Positions 8,752 to 17,898 of a stretch of DNA of 64,000 nucleotides are shown here, piece after piece. Positions within the stretch are counted from its first letter, which is position 1; each line of letters starts with the position of its first letter. Under the pieces are notes generated by a model. That model was not told where the DNA came from. It made no database searches and saw only the letters and a list, made by a program, of their open reading frames with translations. A program made the translations under genes and the position numbers. The DNA comes from Pseudomonas triticifolii (GTDB lineage Bacteria; Pseudomonadota; Gammaproteobacteria; Pseudomonadales; Pseudomonadaceae). The stretch is from the NCBI RefSeq assembly GCF_014358015.1, contig NZ_JACONV010000018.1, forward strand, positions 1 through 64,000. Reading direction: 5' to 3'.

Positions 8752-8764
8752 CTTGAGCGAGCCC

Positions 8765-9433
8765 ATGACAGCGTTGCCCAGACGTATCGGCATGCTTGGG
8801 GGCACGTTCGATCCGGTGCACATCGGTCACTTGCGCGGAGCGCTGGAAGTGGCCGAGCTGCTGGAACTCGATGAGTTGCGCCTGACGCCCAGCGCCAGGC
8901 CACCGCATCGCGACATGCCGAGTGTCACGGCCGAGGATCGTCTGGCGATGGTCCGCAGTGCTGTGCAGGGCGTGTCACTTTTGACGGTGGATGACCGTGA
9001 GCTGAAACGGGACAAACCGTCGTATACCCTCGACACCCTGGAATCGATGCGCGCCGAACTCGCGCCTCAGGACCAGTTGTTTCTGTTGCTGGGTTGGGAT
9101 GCCTTTTGCGGGCTGCCCTCCTGGCATCGGTGGGAAGAATTGCTGGAGCACTGCCATATCGTGGTGCTGCAACGCCCGGACGCAGACAGCGAGTCGCCAG
9201 ATGCCATGCGCAACCTGCTGGCGGCACGCGCTGTAAGCGGTCCCAAGGCCCTTAAAGGCCCGGGCGGCAACATTACATTCGTCTGGCAGACGCCTTTATC
9301 GGTGTCTGCCACCCAGATCCGTCAACTGCTGGCCAGCGGTAAGTCGGTACGTTTTCTGGTGCCAGACGCGGTACTGGCCTATATCGATGTGCACGGGCTT
9401 TACCGTGCGCCGAACACAGATGGGTCGTCCTGA
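8765..9433 (+). CDS. nadD: Nicotinate-nucleotide adenylyltransferase
   Basis: The 222-residue enzyme carries the nucleotidyltransferase alpha-phosphodiesterase fingerprint GGTFDPVHIGHL (residues 11-22) and the ISSTR-like C-terminal motif SATQIRQLL (near 181). These define NadD, which forms deamido-NAD from nicotinate mononucleotide and ATP. The ATG at 8765 is chosen; a TTG four codons upstream (8753) is also possible. The much longer frame from 8723 overlaps proA and is unlikely. Its position between proA and rsfS is the conserved Pseudomonas order. Confidence 0.95.
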   Translation: MTALPRRIGMLGGTFDPVHIGHLRGALEVAELLELDELRLTPSARPPHRDMPSVTAEDRLAMVRSAVQGVSLLTVDDRELKRDKPSYTLDTLESMRAELAPQDQLFLLLGWDAFCGLPSWHRWEELLEHCHIVVLQRPDADSESPDAMRNLLAARAVSGPKALKGPGGNITFVWQTPLSVSATQIRQLLASGKSVRFLVPDAVLAYIDVHGLYRAPNTDGSS

Positions 9434-9494
9434 AACTGCTTTTTACAGATAAGCGTTTGGACGCTCCCACACATACGAGCTGAATGAGTTTTAT

Positions 9495-9881
9495 ATGACA
9501 AAGCAAAAAATGAGCAGTGAAGAAGTCGTCGCCGTGGCAACCGCCGCACTGGAAGACGTCAAGGGCGCAGACATTCTGGCCATCGACGTGCGCGACAAGA
9601 CCAGCATCGCCGACTACATGCTGATCTGCACCGGTACTTCCAACCGCCAGTTGAACGCTCTGGTCGACAGCGTTCGCGAGAAGGTCAAGGCTGCAGGCCT
9701 CATGCCGTTGAGCGAAGAAGGCAAGGGCGACAGCGACTGGGTATTGCTGGACCTGGGCGACGTCATCGTTCACGTGATGACTGCTGCTGCACGCCAGTTC
9801 TATGACCTGGAGCGTCTGTGGCAAGGTGCCGAGCAGAGCCGCGCAGCCAGCGCTGCACACCACACTCCAGGTAACGAATAA
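9495..9881 (+). CDS. rsfS: Ribosomal silencing factor RsfS
   Basis: The 128-residue product belongs to the RsfS/Iojap family. The conserved core runs from VKGADILAIDVRDKTSIADY (near 23) through ICTGTSNRQLNALVDSV to SDWVLLDLGDVIVHVMT (near 80) and FYDLERLW. RsfS binds ribosomal protein uL14 and blocks subunit joining when nutrients are scarce. A short C-terminal tail rich in Ala and His is not part of the core. It is followed after nine bases by rlmH. Confidence 0.95.
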   Translation: MTKQKMSSEEVVAVATAALEDVKGADILAIDVRDKTSIADYMLICTGTSNRQLNALVDSVREKVKAAGLMPLSEEGKGDSDWVLLDLGDVIVHVMTAAARQFYDLERLWQGAEQSRAASAAHHTPGNE

Positions 9882-9890
9882 GGCATTATC

Positions 9891-10358
9891 GTGCGTTTGC
9901 GTCTGATCGCCGTTGGTTCGCGCATGCCCAAGTGGGTGGAAGAAGGTTGGCACGAGTACGCCAAACGGATGCCCTCCGAGCTTGCGCTTGAACTGGTGGA
10001 AATTCCGCTCAATACCCGTGGCAAGAACGCTGACGTCGCGCGCTTCATTCGTCAGGAAGGCGACGCGATGCTGGCCAAGGTTCAGCCGGGCGAGCGGATC
10101 GTCACGCTGGAGGTGCACGGAAAACCGTGGAGCACCGAGCAACTGGCGGTCGAACTCGATCGCTGGCGCCTGGATGCCCGCACGGTCAACCTGATGGTCG
10201 GCGGCCCCGAGGGGCTGGCGCCGGAAGTCTGTGCACGCAGCGAGCAACGCTGGTCGCTGTCGCCGTTGACCTTGCCGCACCCGTTGGTGCGTATCCTGAT
10301 CGGCGAGCAGATGTATCGCGCCTGGACCGTTCTGTCCGGGCACCCTTATCACAAGTAG
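9891..10358 (+). CDS. rlmH: 23S rRNA (pseudouridine1915-N3)-methyltransferase
   Basis: The 155-residue SPOUT-class methyltransferase has the trefoil-knot SAM-binding segment VNLMVGGPEGLAPEV (near 100) and the C-terminal SLSPLTLPHPLVRILIGEQM. This matches RlmH, which methylates pseudouridine 1915 in helix 69 of 23S rRNA. The start is a GTG (GTGCGTTTGCGTCTG); the first residues MRLRLIAVGSRMPKWVE fit the family N-terminus. It follows rsfS closely, the usual pairing. Confidence 0.96.
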   Translation: MRLRLIAVGSRMPKWVEEGWHEYAKRMPSELALELVEIPLNTRGKNADVARFIRQEGDAMLAKVQPGERIVTLEVHGKPWSTEQLAVELDRWRLDARTVNLMVGGPEGLAPEVCARSEQRWSLSPLTLPHPLVRILIGEQMYRAWTVLSGHPYHK

Positions 10359-10386
10359 CATCGTTTTTATTGTGAATACGGCCTAA

Positions 10387-12282
10387 ATGTCTCAACCGAT
10401 CCGCCTAAAAGACCACGAGAAAGACGCACGCCTGGTGCGCGGCAGGGTCGTGTTCGGTGCTGTGGCGGTCGTGTTGCTGGTGTGCGTGCTGGTCGCTCGT
10501 TTGTATTTCCTGCAGGTCATTCAGTACGACTACCACTCGACCCTGTCTGAAAATAACCGGGTTCACGTTCAGCCGATTCCACCCAGCCGTGGCCTGATCT
10601 ACGACCGCAACGGCGTGGTGGTAGCCGATAACCGGCCCAGTTTCAGCCTTTCTGTCACACGCGAGCGCTCCGGCGACTGGTCCGCTGTACTGGACACCAT
10701 TGTCGAGATCCTGCAACTCACGCCTGACGACCGCATCATTTTCGAAAAGCGCATGAAGCAGGGGCGACGGCCGTTCGAGCCGGTGCCCGTCCTTTTTGAG
10801 CTGACTGAAGAGCAGATTGCGCTGATTGCGGTCAATCAGTTCCGCCTCCCGGGCGTCGAGGTGGTGGCGCAACTGGTTCGGCATTATCCGCAGGGGCCGC
10901 ACTTCGCGCATTCGGTCGGTTACATGGGCCGGATCAACGAGAAAGAGCTCAAGAGCCTCGATCCGGTCAACTACAGCGGCACCCACCACATCGGCAAGAC
11001 CGGCATCGAGCGTTTCTACGAGCCTGAGTTGCATGGTCAGGTGGGTTATGAAGAAGTCGAGACCAACGCCCGAGGCCGTGTATTGCGGGTGCTCAAACGC
11101 ACCGATCCTATCCCCGGCAAGGACATTGTCCTGAGCCTGGACATCAATCTGCAGGAAGCCGCCGAGGCCGCGCTGGGCGGGCGTCGAGGTGCGGTCGTGG
11201 CGCTGGACCCGAAAACCGGTGAGGTGCTGGCGATGGTCAGCGCGCCGAGCTTCGACCCGAACCTGTTCGTGACCGGTATCAGCTTCAAGGCCTACGCCGA
11301 GTTGCGCGATTCCATCGACCGGCCGCTGTTCAACCGCATTCTGCGCGGCTTGTATCCGCCCGGTTCGACCATCAAGCCGGCGGTGGCCATTGCCGGGCTG
11401 GATGCCGGTGTCGTGACACCTGCTTCGCGGGTGTTCGATCCGGGCTTTTATCAGTTGCCCAATTACGACCACAAATACCGTAACTGGAACCGTACCGGTG
11501 ACGGCTGGGTCGATCTGGACACCGCCATCATGCGCTCCAACGATACCTACTTCTACGATCTGGCCCACAAGCTGGGTATCGATCGGCTTTCCACCTATAT
11601 GAACAAGTTCGGCATCGGCCAGAAGGTCTCGCTGGACATGTTCGAAGAGTCCGCAGGCCTGATGCCGTCGCGGGACTGGAAACGCGCCACTCGCAGGCAA
11701 GCCTGGTTCCCCGGCGAGACGCTGATTCTGGGGATCGGCCAAGGCTATATGCAGGCCACACCGCTGCAACTGGCGCAGGCCACTGCGCTGGTGGCCAACA
11801 AAGGCGTGTGGAACCGGCCGCATCTGGCCAGAACCATTGAAGGCAAGCCGCCGGTGGACGAGAACCCGATGCCGGACATCATCCTGCGCGACCCGGCCAA
11901 CTGGGCCAGGGTCAACCACGGCATGCAGGAAGTGATGCACGGCGCGCGCGGTACGGCGCGCAAGGCCGCCATCGGTGCGCAATACCGCATCGCCGGCAAA
12001 AGCGGCACGGCGCAGGTCGTGGCAATCAAGCAGGGCGAGAAGTACGACCGCACCAAGGTTCAGGAACGGCATCGTGACCACGCCCTGTTCGTCGGCTTCG
12101 CGCCTGCCGACAATCCAAAAATCGTTGTGGCAGTCATGGTGGAGAACGGCGAGTCCGGCTCCGGCGTGGCTGCTCCCGTGGTCCGTCAGGTGATGGATGC
12201 CTGGCTGCTCGACGAGAACGGCCAGCTCAAGCCTGAGTACGCCGGCTCCCTGAATCTGGAGGCTGCGGCCCGTGAAGAGTAA
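10387..12282 (+). CDS. mrdA: Peptidoglycan D,D-transpeptidase MrdA (PBP2)
   Basis: The 631-residue class B penicillin-binding protein has a cytoplasmic tail, a single membrane anchor (about residues 22-42) and a dimerisation domain. The transpeptidase domain carries the SxxK motif in PPGSTIKPAV (near 327), the SND triad (MRSNDTYFY) and the KSGTAQ box (near 537). It cross-links peptidoglycan during cell elongation with RodA as partner glycosyltransferase. It overlaps the rodA start by 11 bases and is clearly co-transcribed with it. Confidence 0.97.
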   Translation: MSQPIRLKDHEKDARLVRGRVVFGAVAVVLLVCVLVARLYFLQVIQYDYHSTLSENNRVHVQPIPPSRGLIYDRNGVVVADNRPSFSLSVTRERSGDWSAVLDTIVEILQLTPDDRIIFEKRMKQGRRPFEPVPVLFELTEEQIALIAVNQFRLPGVEVVAQLVRHYPQGPHFAHSVGYMGRINEKELKSLDPVNYSGTHHIGKTGIERFYEPELHGQVGYEEVETNARGRVLRVLKRTDPIPGKDIVLSLDINLQEAAEAALGGRRGAVVALDPKTGEVLAMVSAPSFDPNLFVTGISFKAYAELRDSIDRPLFNRILRGLYPPGSTIKPAVAIAGLDAGVVTPASRVFDPGFYQLPNYDHKYRNWNRTGDGWVDLDTAIMRSNDTYFYDLAHKLGIDRLSTYMNKFGIGQKVSLDMFEESAGLMPSRDWKRATRRQAWFPGETLILGIGQGYMQATPLQLAQATALVANKGVWNRPHLARTIEGKPPVDENPMPDIILRDPANWARVNHGMQEVMHGARGTARKAAIGAQYRIAGKSGTAQVVAIKQGEKYDRTKVQERHRDHALFVGFAPADNPKIVVAVMVENGESGSGVAAPVVRQVMDAWLLDENGQLKPEYAGSLNLEAAAREE

Positions 12283-13417
12283 TTTCGACCGCATCCTGTC
12301 CAGCGAAGATGTGATGCGCCGTCGCGCCACCTTCCTGCAGCGCATCCATATCGATGGTCCGCTGCTGATCCTGCTGCTGACGTTGGCGGCGGGTAGCCTG
12401 TTTGTCCTGTATTCGGCCAGCGGCAAGAACTGGGACCTGCTGATCAAGCAGGCCAGCTCGTTCGGCATCGGTCTGGTCGCCATGGTGGTCATCGCCCAGC
12501 TCGAGCCCCGTTTCATGGCCCGCTGGGTGCCGGTTCTGTATGTGCTCGGCGTGCTGTTGCTGGTGGTCGTGGACGTGATGGGCCATAACGCCATGGGCGC
12601 GACCCGCTGGATCAACATTCCCGGGGTCATTCGCTTCCAGCCCTCGGAATTTCTCAAGATCATCATGCCGGCGACCATTGCATGGTACTTGTCCAAGCGC
12701 ACCTTGCCGCCGCACCTCAAGCATGTGGCCGTGAGCCTGGCGCTGATTGGCGTGCCGTTCATTCTGATCGTGCGTCAGCCGGACCTTGGCACGTCGTTGC
12801 TGATTCTGGCTTCGGGTGCATTTGTGCTGTTCATGGCCGGCCTGCGCTGGCGCTGGATCATCAGCGTGCTGGCCGCGGCCGTACCGGCGGCCGTCGCGAT
12901 GTGGTTTTTCTTCATGCACGATTATCAGAAGCAGCGCGTGCTGACGTTCCTCGATCCTGAAAGTGATCCGCTGGGCACCGGCTGGAACATCATCCAGTCC
13001 AAGGCGGCCATCGGTTCGGGCGGCGTGTTTGGCAAGGGTTGGCTGCTGGGCACGCAGTCGCATCTGGACTTCCTGCCGGAAAGCCACACCGACTTTATCA
13101 TTGCGGTACTGGGTGAAGAGTTCGGGCTGGTGGGGATCTGTGCGCTGCTGATCATCTATATGTTGCTGATCGGTCGCGGGCTGGTCATTACCGCTCAGGC
13201 GCAGACGCTGTTCGGTAAATTGCTCGCAGGCGCGCTGACCATGACGTTTTTTGTTTACGTTTTCGTCAACATCGGTATGGTCAGTGGCCTGCTGCCGGTT
13301 GTAGGTGTCCCGCTGCCCTTCATTAGTTACGGCGGAACTTCGCTCGTGACCCTACTGTCAGCGTTTGGGGTTTTGATGTCGATCCACACACATCGCAAAT
13401 GGATCGCTCAGGTTTGA
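12272..13417 (+). CDS. rodA: Rod-shape-determining peptidoglycan glycosyltransferase RodA
   Basis: The 381-residue SEDS protein has about ten membrane helices. It shows the family hallmarks GATRWINIPGVIRFQPSE (near 108) and VRQPDLGTSLLI, with the essential Asp, then LDFLPESHTDFIIAVLGEE and the C-terminal VGVPLPFISYGGTSLV. It polymerises glycan strands for lateral-wall growth together with PBP2. The start is a GTG at 12272, inside the end of mrdA. A later in-frame ATG (12314) would remove part of the conserved N-terminus. Confidence 0.97.
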   Translation: MKSNFDRILSSEDVMRRRATFLQRIHIDGPLLILLLTLAAGSLFVLYSASGKNWDLLIKQASSFGIGLVAMVVIAQLEPRFMARWVPVLYVLGVLLLVVVDVMGHNAMGATRWINIPGVIRFQPSEFLKIIMPATIAWYLSKRTLPPHLKHVAVSLALIGVPFILIVRQPDLGTSLLILASGAFVLFMAGLRWRWIISVLAAAVPAAVAMWFFFMHDYQKQRVLTFLDPESDPLGTGWNIIQSKAAIGSGGVFGKGWLLGTQSHLDFLPESHTDFIIAVLGEEFGLVGICALLIIYMLLIGRGLVITAQAQTLFGKLLAGALTMTFFVYVFVNIGMVSGLLPVVGVPLPFISYGGTSLVTLLSAFGVLMSIHTHRKWIAQV

Positions 13418-13434
13418 TTAAGGTGAACAACTCA

Positions 13435-14442
13435 ATGCAAGCAATGCGTAACTGGGCTCGATATGCTCCGGTGGTCGGCCTGGTGGGCATCCTTGGATCG
13501 GTGCAGGAGGCTTTGGCCGGGGATTACGAAGGCTCGCCCCAGGTAGCCGAGTTTGTCGGCGAAATGACCCGCGACCACGGCTTTGCCGGTGAGCAGTTGA
13601 TGGCGCTGTTCCGTGAGGTCGAGCGCAAGCAGCCGATTCTCGATGCGATCTCCCGTCCTGCCGAGCGTGTCAAGCAATGGAAAGATTATCGGCCGATGTT
13701 CATGACCGACGCTCGCATCGCGCGCGGCGTGGATTTCTGGCGTCAGCACGAGGCCGCGCTGGCCCGTGCCGAGCAGGAATATGGCGTTCCGGCACAGATT
13801 ATTGTGTCGATCATCGGCGTTGAAACCTTTTTTGGCCGCAATACCGGCAATTACCGGGTGATCGACGCATTGTCGACGCTGGGCTTCGATTACCCGCCCC
13901 GCGCGCCATTCTTTCGCAAGGAGTTGAGGGAATTCCTGCTCCTGGCACGTGAACAGCAGGTCGACCCGCTGACACTGAAGGGCTCCTACGCCGGAGCCAT
14001 GGGGTTGCCGCAGTTCATGCCGAGCAGCTTTCGTGCTTACGCCGTGGACTTTGATGGCGACGGCCATATCAACATCTGGACCGATCCTGACGATGCAATT
14101 GGCAGCGTGGCCAGCTACTTCAAGCGCCATGGCTGGGTCGCCGGGCAGCAGGTCGTCAGTCGCGCGGATGCCCGAGGCGACCGCGTCGATGAAGGTTTGA
14201 GTCCTGCCCTTGATCCGGTGATGTCGGTCGGGGAGTTGCGAGGCCTGGGCTGGGCGAGTCATGATGCGCTGCGCGACGACCTGCCGGTGACAGCGTTTCG
14301 CCTGGAAGGCGACAATGGCCCGGAATACTGGATGGGTTTGAACAATTTTTACGTAATCACCCGTTATAACCGCAGTGTGATGTACGCCATGGCCGTGTAT
14401 CAGCTGTCTGAATCGTTGGTTCAAGCTCGAGGCGTCAAGTAA
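13435..14442 (+). CDS. mltB: Lytic murein transglycosylase B
   Basis: The 335-residue protein is an MltB/SltB1-family lytic transglycosylase. It has a hydrophobic N-terminal export signal ending near ALAGDYEG. The catalytic Glu lies in SIIGVETFFGRNTG, and LKGSYAGAMGLPQFMPSSFR and DFDGDGHINIW are the family substrate-groove motifs. It cleaves glycan strands with formation of 1,6-anhydro-MurNAc. Alternative starts are GTG 13423 and ATG 13399; 13435 gives the cleanest signal peptide. There is no lipobox, so it is probably periplasmic and soluble. It overlaps rlpA by one base. Confidence 0.93.
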   Translation: MQAMRNWARYAPVVGLVGILGSVQEALAGDYEGSPQVAEFVGEMTRDHGFAGEQLMALFREVERKQPILDAISRPAERVKQWKDYRPMFMTDARIARGVDFWRQHEAALARAEQEYGVPAQIIVSIIGVETFFGRNTGNYRVIDALSTLGFDYPPRAPFFRKELREFLLLAREQQVDPLTLKGSYAGAMGLPQFMPSSFRAYAVDFDGDGHINIWTDPDDAIGSVASYFKRHGWVAGQQVVSRADARGDRVDEGLSPALDPVMSVGELRGLGWASHDALRDDLPVTAFRLEGDNGPEYWMGLNNFYVITRYNRSVMYAMAVYQLSESLVQARGVK

Positions 14443-15467
14443 TGCGGGCATTGCCGATTCGTACATCATTGAAGTTACTGGGCTTTACAGGGCTGGCCCT
14501 GTTGGTCGCCAGTTGCTCGTCTCCTTCACGCACCACACAGCAGTCGCCCAAAGGCGGCGCGGTGGTGCGCTCCATGCCCGGGCTGGACATCAACCGTGCC
14601 CACAAGGACGGCGCGCCGTGGTGGGACGTGGATGTTTCACGCATCCCGGATGCCACGCCGACCCTGCACACCGGTCCCTACAAGGCCAACCCTTATACCG
14701 TGCTGGGCAAAACCTACTTTCCGATGAGTGAGTCCAAGCGCTATGTCGCTTCGGGCACCGCATCCTGGTACGGCACCAAGTTTCATGGTCAGAACACCGC
14801 CAATGGCGAGGTCTACGACCTGTATGGCATGAGCGCGGCACACAAGACCCTGCCGCTACCCAGCTACGTCAAAGTGACCAACCTGGACAACAACCGCACG
14901 GTGATTCTGCGGGTCAACGACCGCGGGCCGTTCTATTCCGATCGCATCATCGACCTGTCTTACGCGGCCGCCAAAAAACTCGGTTACGCCGAAAGCGGAA
15001 CTGCGCGGGTCAAGGTCGAAGGTATCGATCCACAGGAATGGTGGGCCCAGCGCGGTCGTCCAGCGCCGCTGATGCTCAATCAGCCGCAAGTGATGGCCCA
15101 GGCCACACCGCCTGCGTTGAGCACGTCCACCGGGACGGTCGAGCAATACACGCCGCCGCCTCAGCAACACGCCGCTCCCGTTGTACCGGTTCAGGTTGAC
15201 GCAAAAAAAAACGCTTCAGGACAAGCCGCTGGGCTATTTCTCCAGGTGGGAGCCTTCGCGAATCCGGACGCTGCGGAGCTCCTGAGATCGAAGCTGAGCG
15301 GGATGGTTCGAGCCCCGGTTTTCGTGAGCTCGATAGCACGCAATCAGCAAACGCTTTACCGCGTGAGGATGGGACCCGTCGGCACGCCGGGTGAAGCCCA
15401 GCAGTTGCAGGACAGCGTCCGGTCGGCCAACCTCGGCCAGCCAAGCGTCGTGACATCTGACCAGTAA
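14442..15467 (+). CDS. rlpA: RlpA, septal-ring lytic transglycosylase lipoprotein
   Basis: The 341-residue lipoprotein has a lipobox LLVASC at residues about 20-25. The double-psi beta-barrel catalytic domain (about 100-190) contains ASWYGTKFHGQNTANGE and VNDRGPFYSDRIIDLSYAAA. A Pro/Gln-rich linker precedes a C-terminal SPOR domain (about 262-340, FLQVGAFANPDAAELL). RlpA cleaves denuded glycan strands at the division septum, and the SPOR domain recruits it there. The ATG shares its A with the mltB stop, indicating translational coupling. Confidence 0.95.
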   Translation: MRALPIRTSLKLLGFTGLALLVASCSSPSRTTQQSPKGGAVVRSMPGLDINRAHKDGAPWWDVDVSRIPDATPTLHTGPYKANPYTVLGKTYFPMSESKRYVASGTASWYGTKFHGQNTANGEVYDLYGMSAAHKTLPLPSYVKVTNLDNNRTVILRVNDRGPFYSDRIIDLSYAAAKKLGYAESGTARVKVEGIDPQEWWAQRGRPAPLMLNQPQVMAQATPPALSTSTGTVEQYTPPPQQHAAPVVPVQVDAKKNASGQAAGLFLQVGAFANPDAAELLRSKLSGMVRAPVFVSSIARNQQTLYRVRMGPVGTPGEAQQLQDSVRSANLGQPSVVTSDQ

Positions 15468-15711
15468 CGGATTTTTTGACAGTCGTCCTCCGGCAACAGT
15501 GGAGGATGAACGGCAGTCGCAGGCGGCGCGTATTCGCCATCAGGCAAGCGCCGCCGGTAACTGCCCCACGAGGTCGTGTGTCGAACAGACGACTTTGTCA
15601 GCCAGGGATGTAGCCTGGCGCCACGAGCCGTACCGAGGCGTATATGCTTCGCCGGTCTGTTCAGCTTTGCCCGCAAGGGCATGTTTGCCCATTAGCATTT
15701 TCGAGAGACGG

Positions 15712-16872
15712 ATGAACATCACCACCTTTGCAAAACGTTTGTGCCTGCTTGTACCCCTGATAATCACTCCGGCTGCCTGGGCCGCAGAGCAGATGACACC
15801 GGCTGCGCCGCAACTGGCCGCCAAGTCTTATGTTCTGATGGATGCCACCAGTGGCAATGTCCTGGTCGAGAACAATGGTGATCAGCGTCTGGCTCCCGCG
15901 AGTCTGACCAAGCTGATGACCGCCTACATCGCGACTCTGGAAATCCGTCGTGGCCAGATCGGCGAGAACGATCCGGTGACCATCAGTGAAAATGCCTGGC
16001 GCACGGGCGGTTCGCGGATGTTCATCAAGGTCGGCAGCCAGGTGACCGTCAGCGACCTGCTGCACGGCATTATCATTCAGTCGGGTAACGACGCCAGCGT
16101 CGCGATCTCCGAGCACATCGCCGGCAGTGAAGATGCGTTCGCCGACATGATGAACAAGACAGCTGGCGATCTGGGCATGACCAACAGCCACTTCATGAAC
16201 CCGACCGGTCTGCCGAACCCCGAGCACTACTCGTCGGCTCATGACATGGCGAAGCTGGCCCGCGCGATCATCCACGAAGACCCGGCTCACTACGCGATCT
16301 ACTCGCAGAAAGAGTTCTTCTGGAACGGCATCAAACAGCCTAACCGCAACCTGTTGCTGTGGCGCGACAAGACCGTTGACGGTCTGAAAACCGGCCACAC
16401 CGAAGAAGCAGGCTACTGCATGGTGTCGTCGGCCGTACGTGACGGCATGCGTCTGATTGCCGTGGTGTTCGGCACCAACAGCGAACAGGCTCGTGCCGCC
16501 GAGACCCAGAAGTTGCTGACCTATGGTTTCCGTTTCTTCGAAACCCAGAACTTCTACCAGAAAGGCACTGAGCTGGCCCAGGCTCCGGTCTGGAAAGGCA
16601 CTGTGCGTCAGGTCAAGGCCGGTCTGGCTGACGATCTGAGCATGACCATGCCAAAAGGCGACATGAAAAAACTGTCGGCCAGCATGACCATGAACCCTCA
16701 GCTGGTTGCACCTATCGCCAAGGGCGATGTGATCGGCAAGGTTGAAGTGAAGATGGAAGACAAGGTGGTTCACACCGCTAATCTGATTGCGCTGGAGCCT
16801 GTCGAGGAAGGTGGCATTTTCCGCCGCGTGTGGGATAGCATCCGCCTGTTCTTCTACGGCTTGTTCAACTGA
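15712..16872 (+). CDS. dacA: D-alanyl-D-alanine carboxypeptidase (PBP5 family)
   Basis: The 386-residue precursor has a cleavable signal (LCLLVPLIITPAAWAAEQ) and the three penicillin-binding motifs: SLTKLM (SxxK, near 64), SGNDASV (near 124) and KTGHTEEAGYC (near 227). It has a PBP5 C-terminal beta domain and a final amphipathic helix (FRRVWDSIRLFFYGLFN) that anchors it to the inner membrane. It trims the terminal D-Ala of pentapeptides. The start MNITTFAKRL is used; the longer frame from 15499 adds unrelated sequence and no signal. There are 244 bases without a gene upstream, with no clear terminator. Confidence 0.96.
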   Translation: MNITTFAKRLCLLVPLIITPAAWAAEQMTPAAPQLAAKSYVLMDATSGNVLVENNGDQRLAPASLTKLMTAYIATLEIRRGQIGENDPVTISENAWRTGGSRMFIKVGSQVTVSDLLHGIIIQSGNDASVAISEHIAGSEDAFADMMNKTAGDLGMTNSHFMNPTGLPNPEHYSSAHDMAKLARAIIHEDPAHYAIYSQKEFFWNGIKQPNRNLLLWRDKTVDGLKTGHTEEAGYCMVSSAVRDGMRLIAVVFGTNSEQARAAETQKLLTYGFRFFETQNFYQKGTELAQAPVWKGTVRQVKAGLADDLSMTMPKGDMKKLSASMTMNPQLVAPIAKGDVIGKVEVKMEDKVVHTANLIALEPVEEGGIFRRVWDSIRLFFYGLFN

Positions 16873-16966
16873 CCTTATTAGTAATCAATGCCGACCTTCT
16901 CGCGGCCTGCTCATGATCTGAGCGGGCCGCGTGTCCGTCGTCACGGCTTGTGAGACCTTTACTGCC

Positions 16967-17242
16967 ATGACCGATACCGACGTCAAGTCGCACAAAATCG
17001 AATTTCCCTGCGCCGACTATCCGATCAAAGTGATCGGTGACACCAGCGTTGGCTTCACGGATGCTGTGATCGAGGTCTTGAGCAAGCATGCCAAGATCGA
17101 CATCAAGACGCTTGCCGAGCGTCAGAGCAGCAACGGCAAATACACCACCGTACAACTGCACATCGTCGCCACCGGCGAAGACCAGTTGCGCGATATCAAT
17201 AGTGCTCTGCGCGCTACGGGTGTCGTGCACATGGTGCTCTGA
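16967..17242 (+). CDS. ybeD: YbeD-family (DUF493) protein
   Basis: The 91-residue protein starts MTDTDVKSHKIEFPCADYPI and contains KVIGDTSVGFTDAVIEVL, matching the YbeD/DUF493 family, a small ACT-like fold. In most gamma-proteobacteria it lies between dacA and lipB, exactly as here, and its biochemical role is not established. The start at 16967 is preferred to the GTG at 16931 because the family alignment begins there. Its stop overlaps the lipB start (TGATG). Confidence 0.92.
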   Translation: MTDTDVKSHKIEFPCADYPIKVIGDTSVGFTDAVIEVLSKHAKIDIKTLAERQSSNGKYTTVQLHIVATGEDQLRDINSALRATGVVHMVL

Positions 17243-17898
17243 TGGGCGAGACCCTGGGCTTTCGTGATCTGGGTCTGATCGATTACGAAACCGCCTGGCA
17301 CGCCATGCAACGTTTTACCGACGGTCGCGGCAAGGATGCCGCGGACGAAGTCTGGCTGGTGCAACATCCTCCTGTATTTACCCAGGGCCAGTCTGGCAAG
17401 GCCGAACATTTGCTGTTGCCGGGCAATATTCCTGTCGTACAGGTCGATCGTGGCGGCCAAGTGACTTATCATGGCCCCGGTCAACTGGTGGTCTACCTGA
17501 TGCTGGATGTCAGGCGCCGCGGTTTCGGCGTGCGCGATCTGGTGACCCGGATTGAAAACACGCTCATCGCCCTGCTGGACAGTTACGGGGTGGCGGCGGC
17601 CGCCAAGGCGGATGCCCCTGGCGTTTACGTCGACGGGGCCAAGATCGCGTCGCTGGGTCTGCGCATTCGCAATGGTTGCTCGTTTCATGGTCTGGCGCTG
17701 AACGTCGACATGGACCTTGAGCCGTTCCGCCGGATCAACCCGTGTGGCTACGCCGGGCTGGCAATGACCCAACTGTGCGATCACGCAGAGCAGATAGAAT
17801 TTTCCGAGGTAAGTGCCCGACTGCGCGCGCAGCTCGTCAGACACCTCGACTACGCTGAGCAGGCGACCCTAACGGGCGGAATAAACGAATATGACTGA
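17242..17898 (+). CDS. lipB: Lipoyl(octanoyl) transferase
   Basis: The 218-residue enzyme transfers octanoate from acyl-carrier protein to lipoyl domains. Landmarks are EVWLVQHPPVFTQGQSGKAEH (near 37), DRGGQVTYHGPGQLVVY (near 72), the lysine in KIASLGLRIRNGCSFHG (near 135-150) and the catalytic Cys in RINPCGYAGLAMTQL (near 170). The gene overlaps ybeD at its start and lipA at its end (eight bases), so ybeD-lipB-lipA is one operon. Confidence 0.97.
   Translation: MGETLGFRDLGLIDYETAWHAMQRFTDGRGKDAADEVWLVQHPPVFTQGQSGKAEHLLLPGNIPVVQVDRGGQVTYHGPGQLVVYLMLDVRRRGFGVRDLVTRIENTLIALLDSYGVAAAAKADAPGVYVDGAKIASLGLRIRNGCSFHGLALNVDMDLEPFRRINPCGYAGLAMTQLCDHAEQIEFSEVSARLRAQLVRHLDYAEQATLTGGINEYD

Noticed and set aside
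10405..12762. 785-codon open frame on the minus strand opposite mrdA/rodA
   Set aside because: It is antisense to two certain genes and is open only because of high G+C codon use; it has no motif or start signal.
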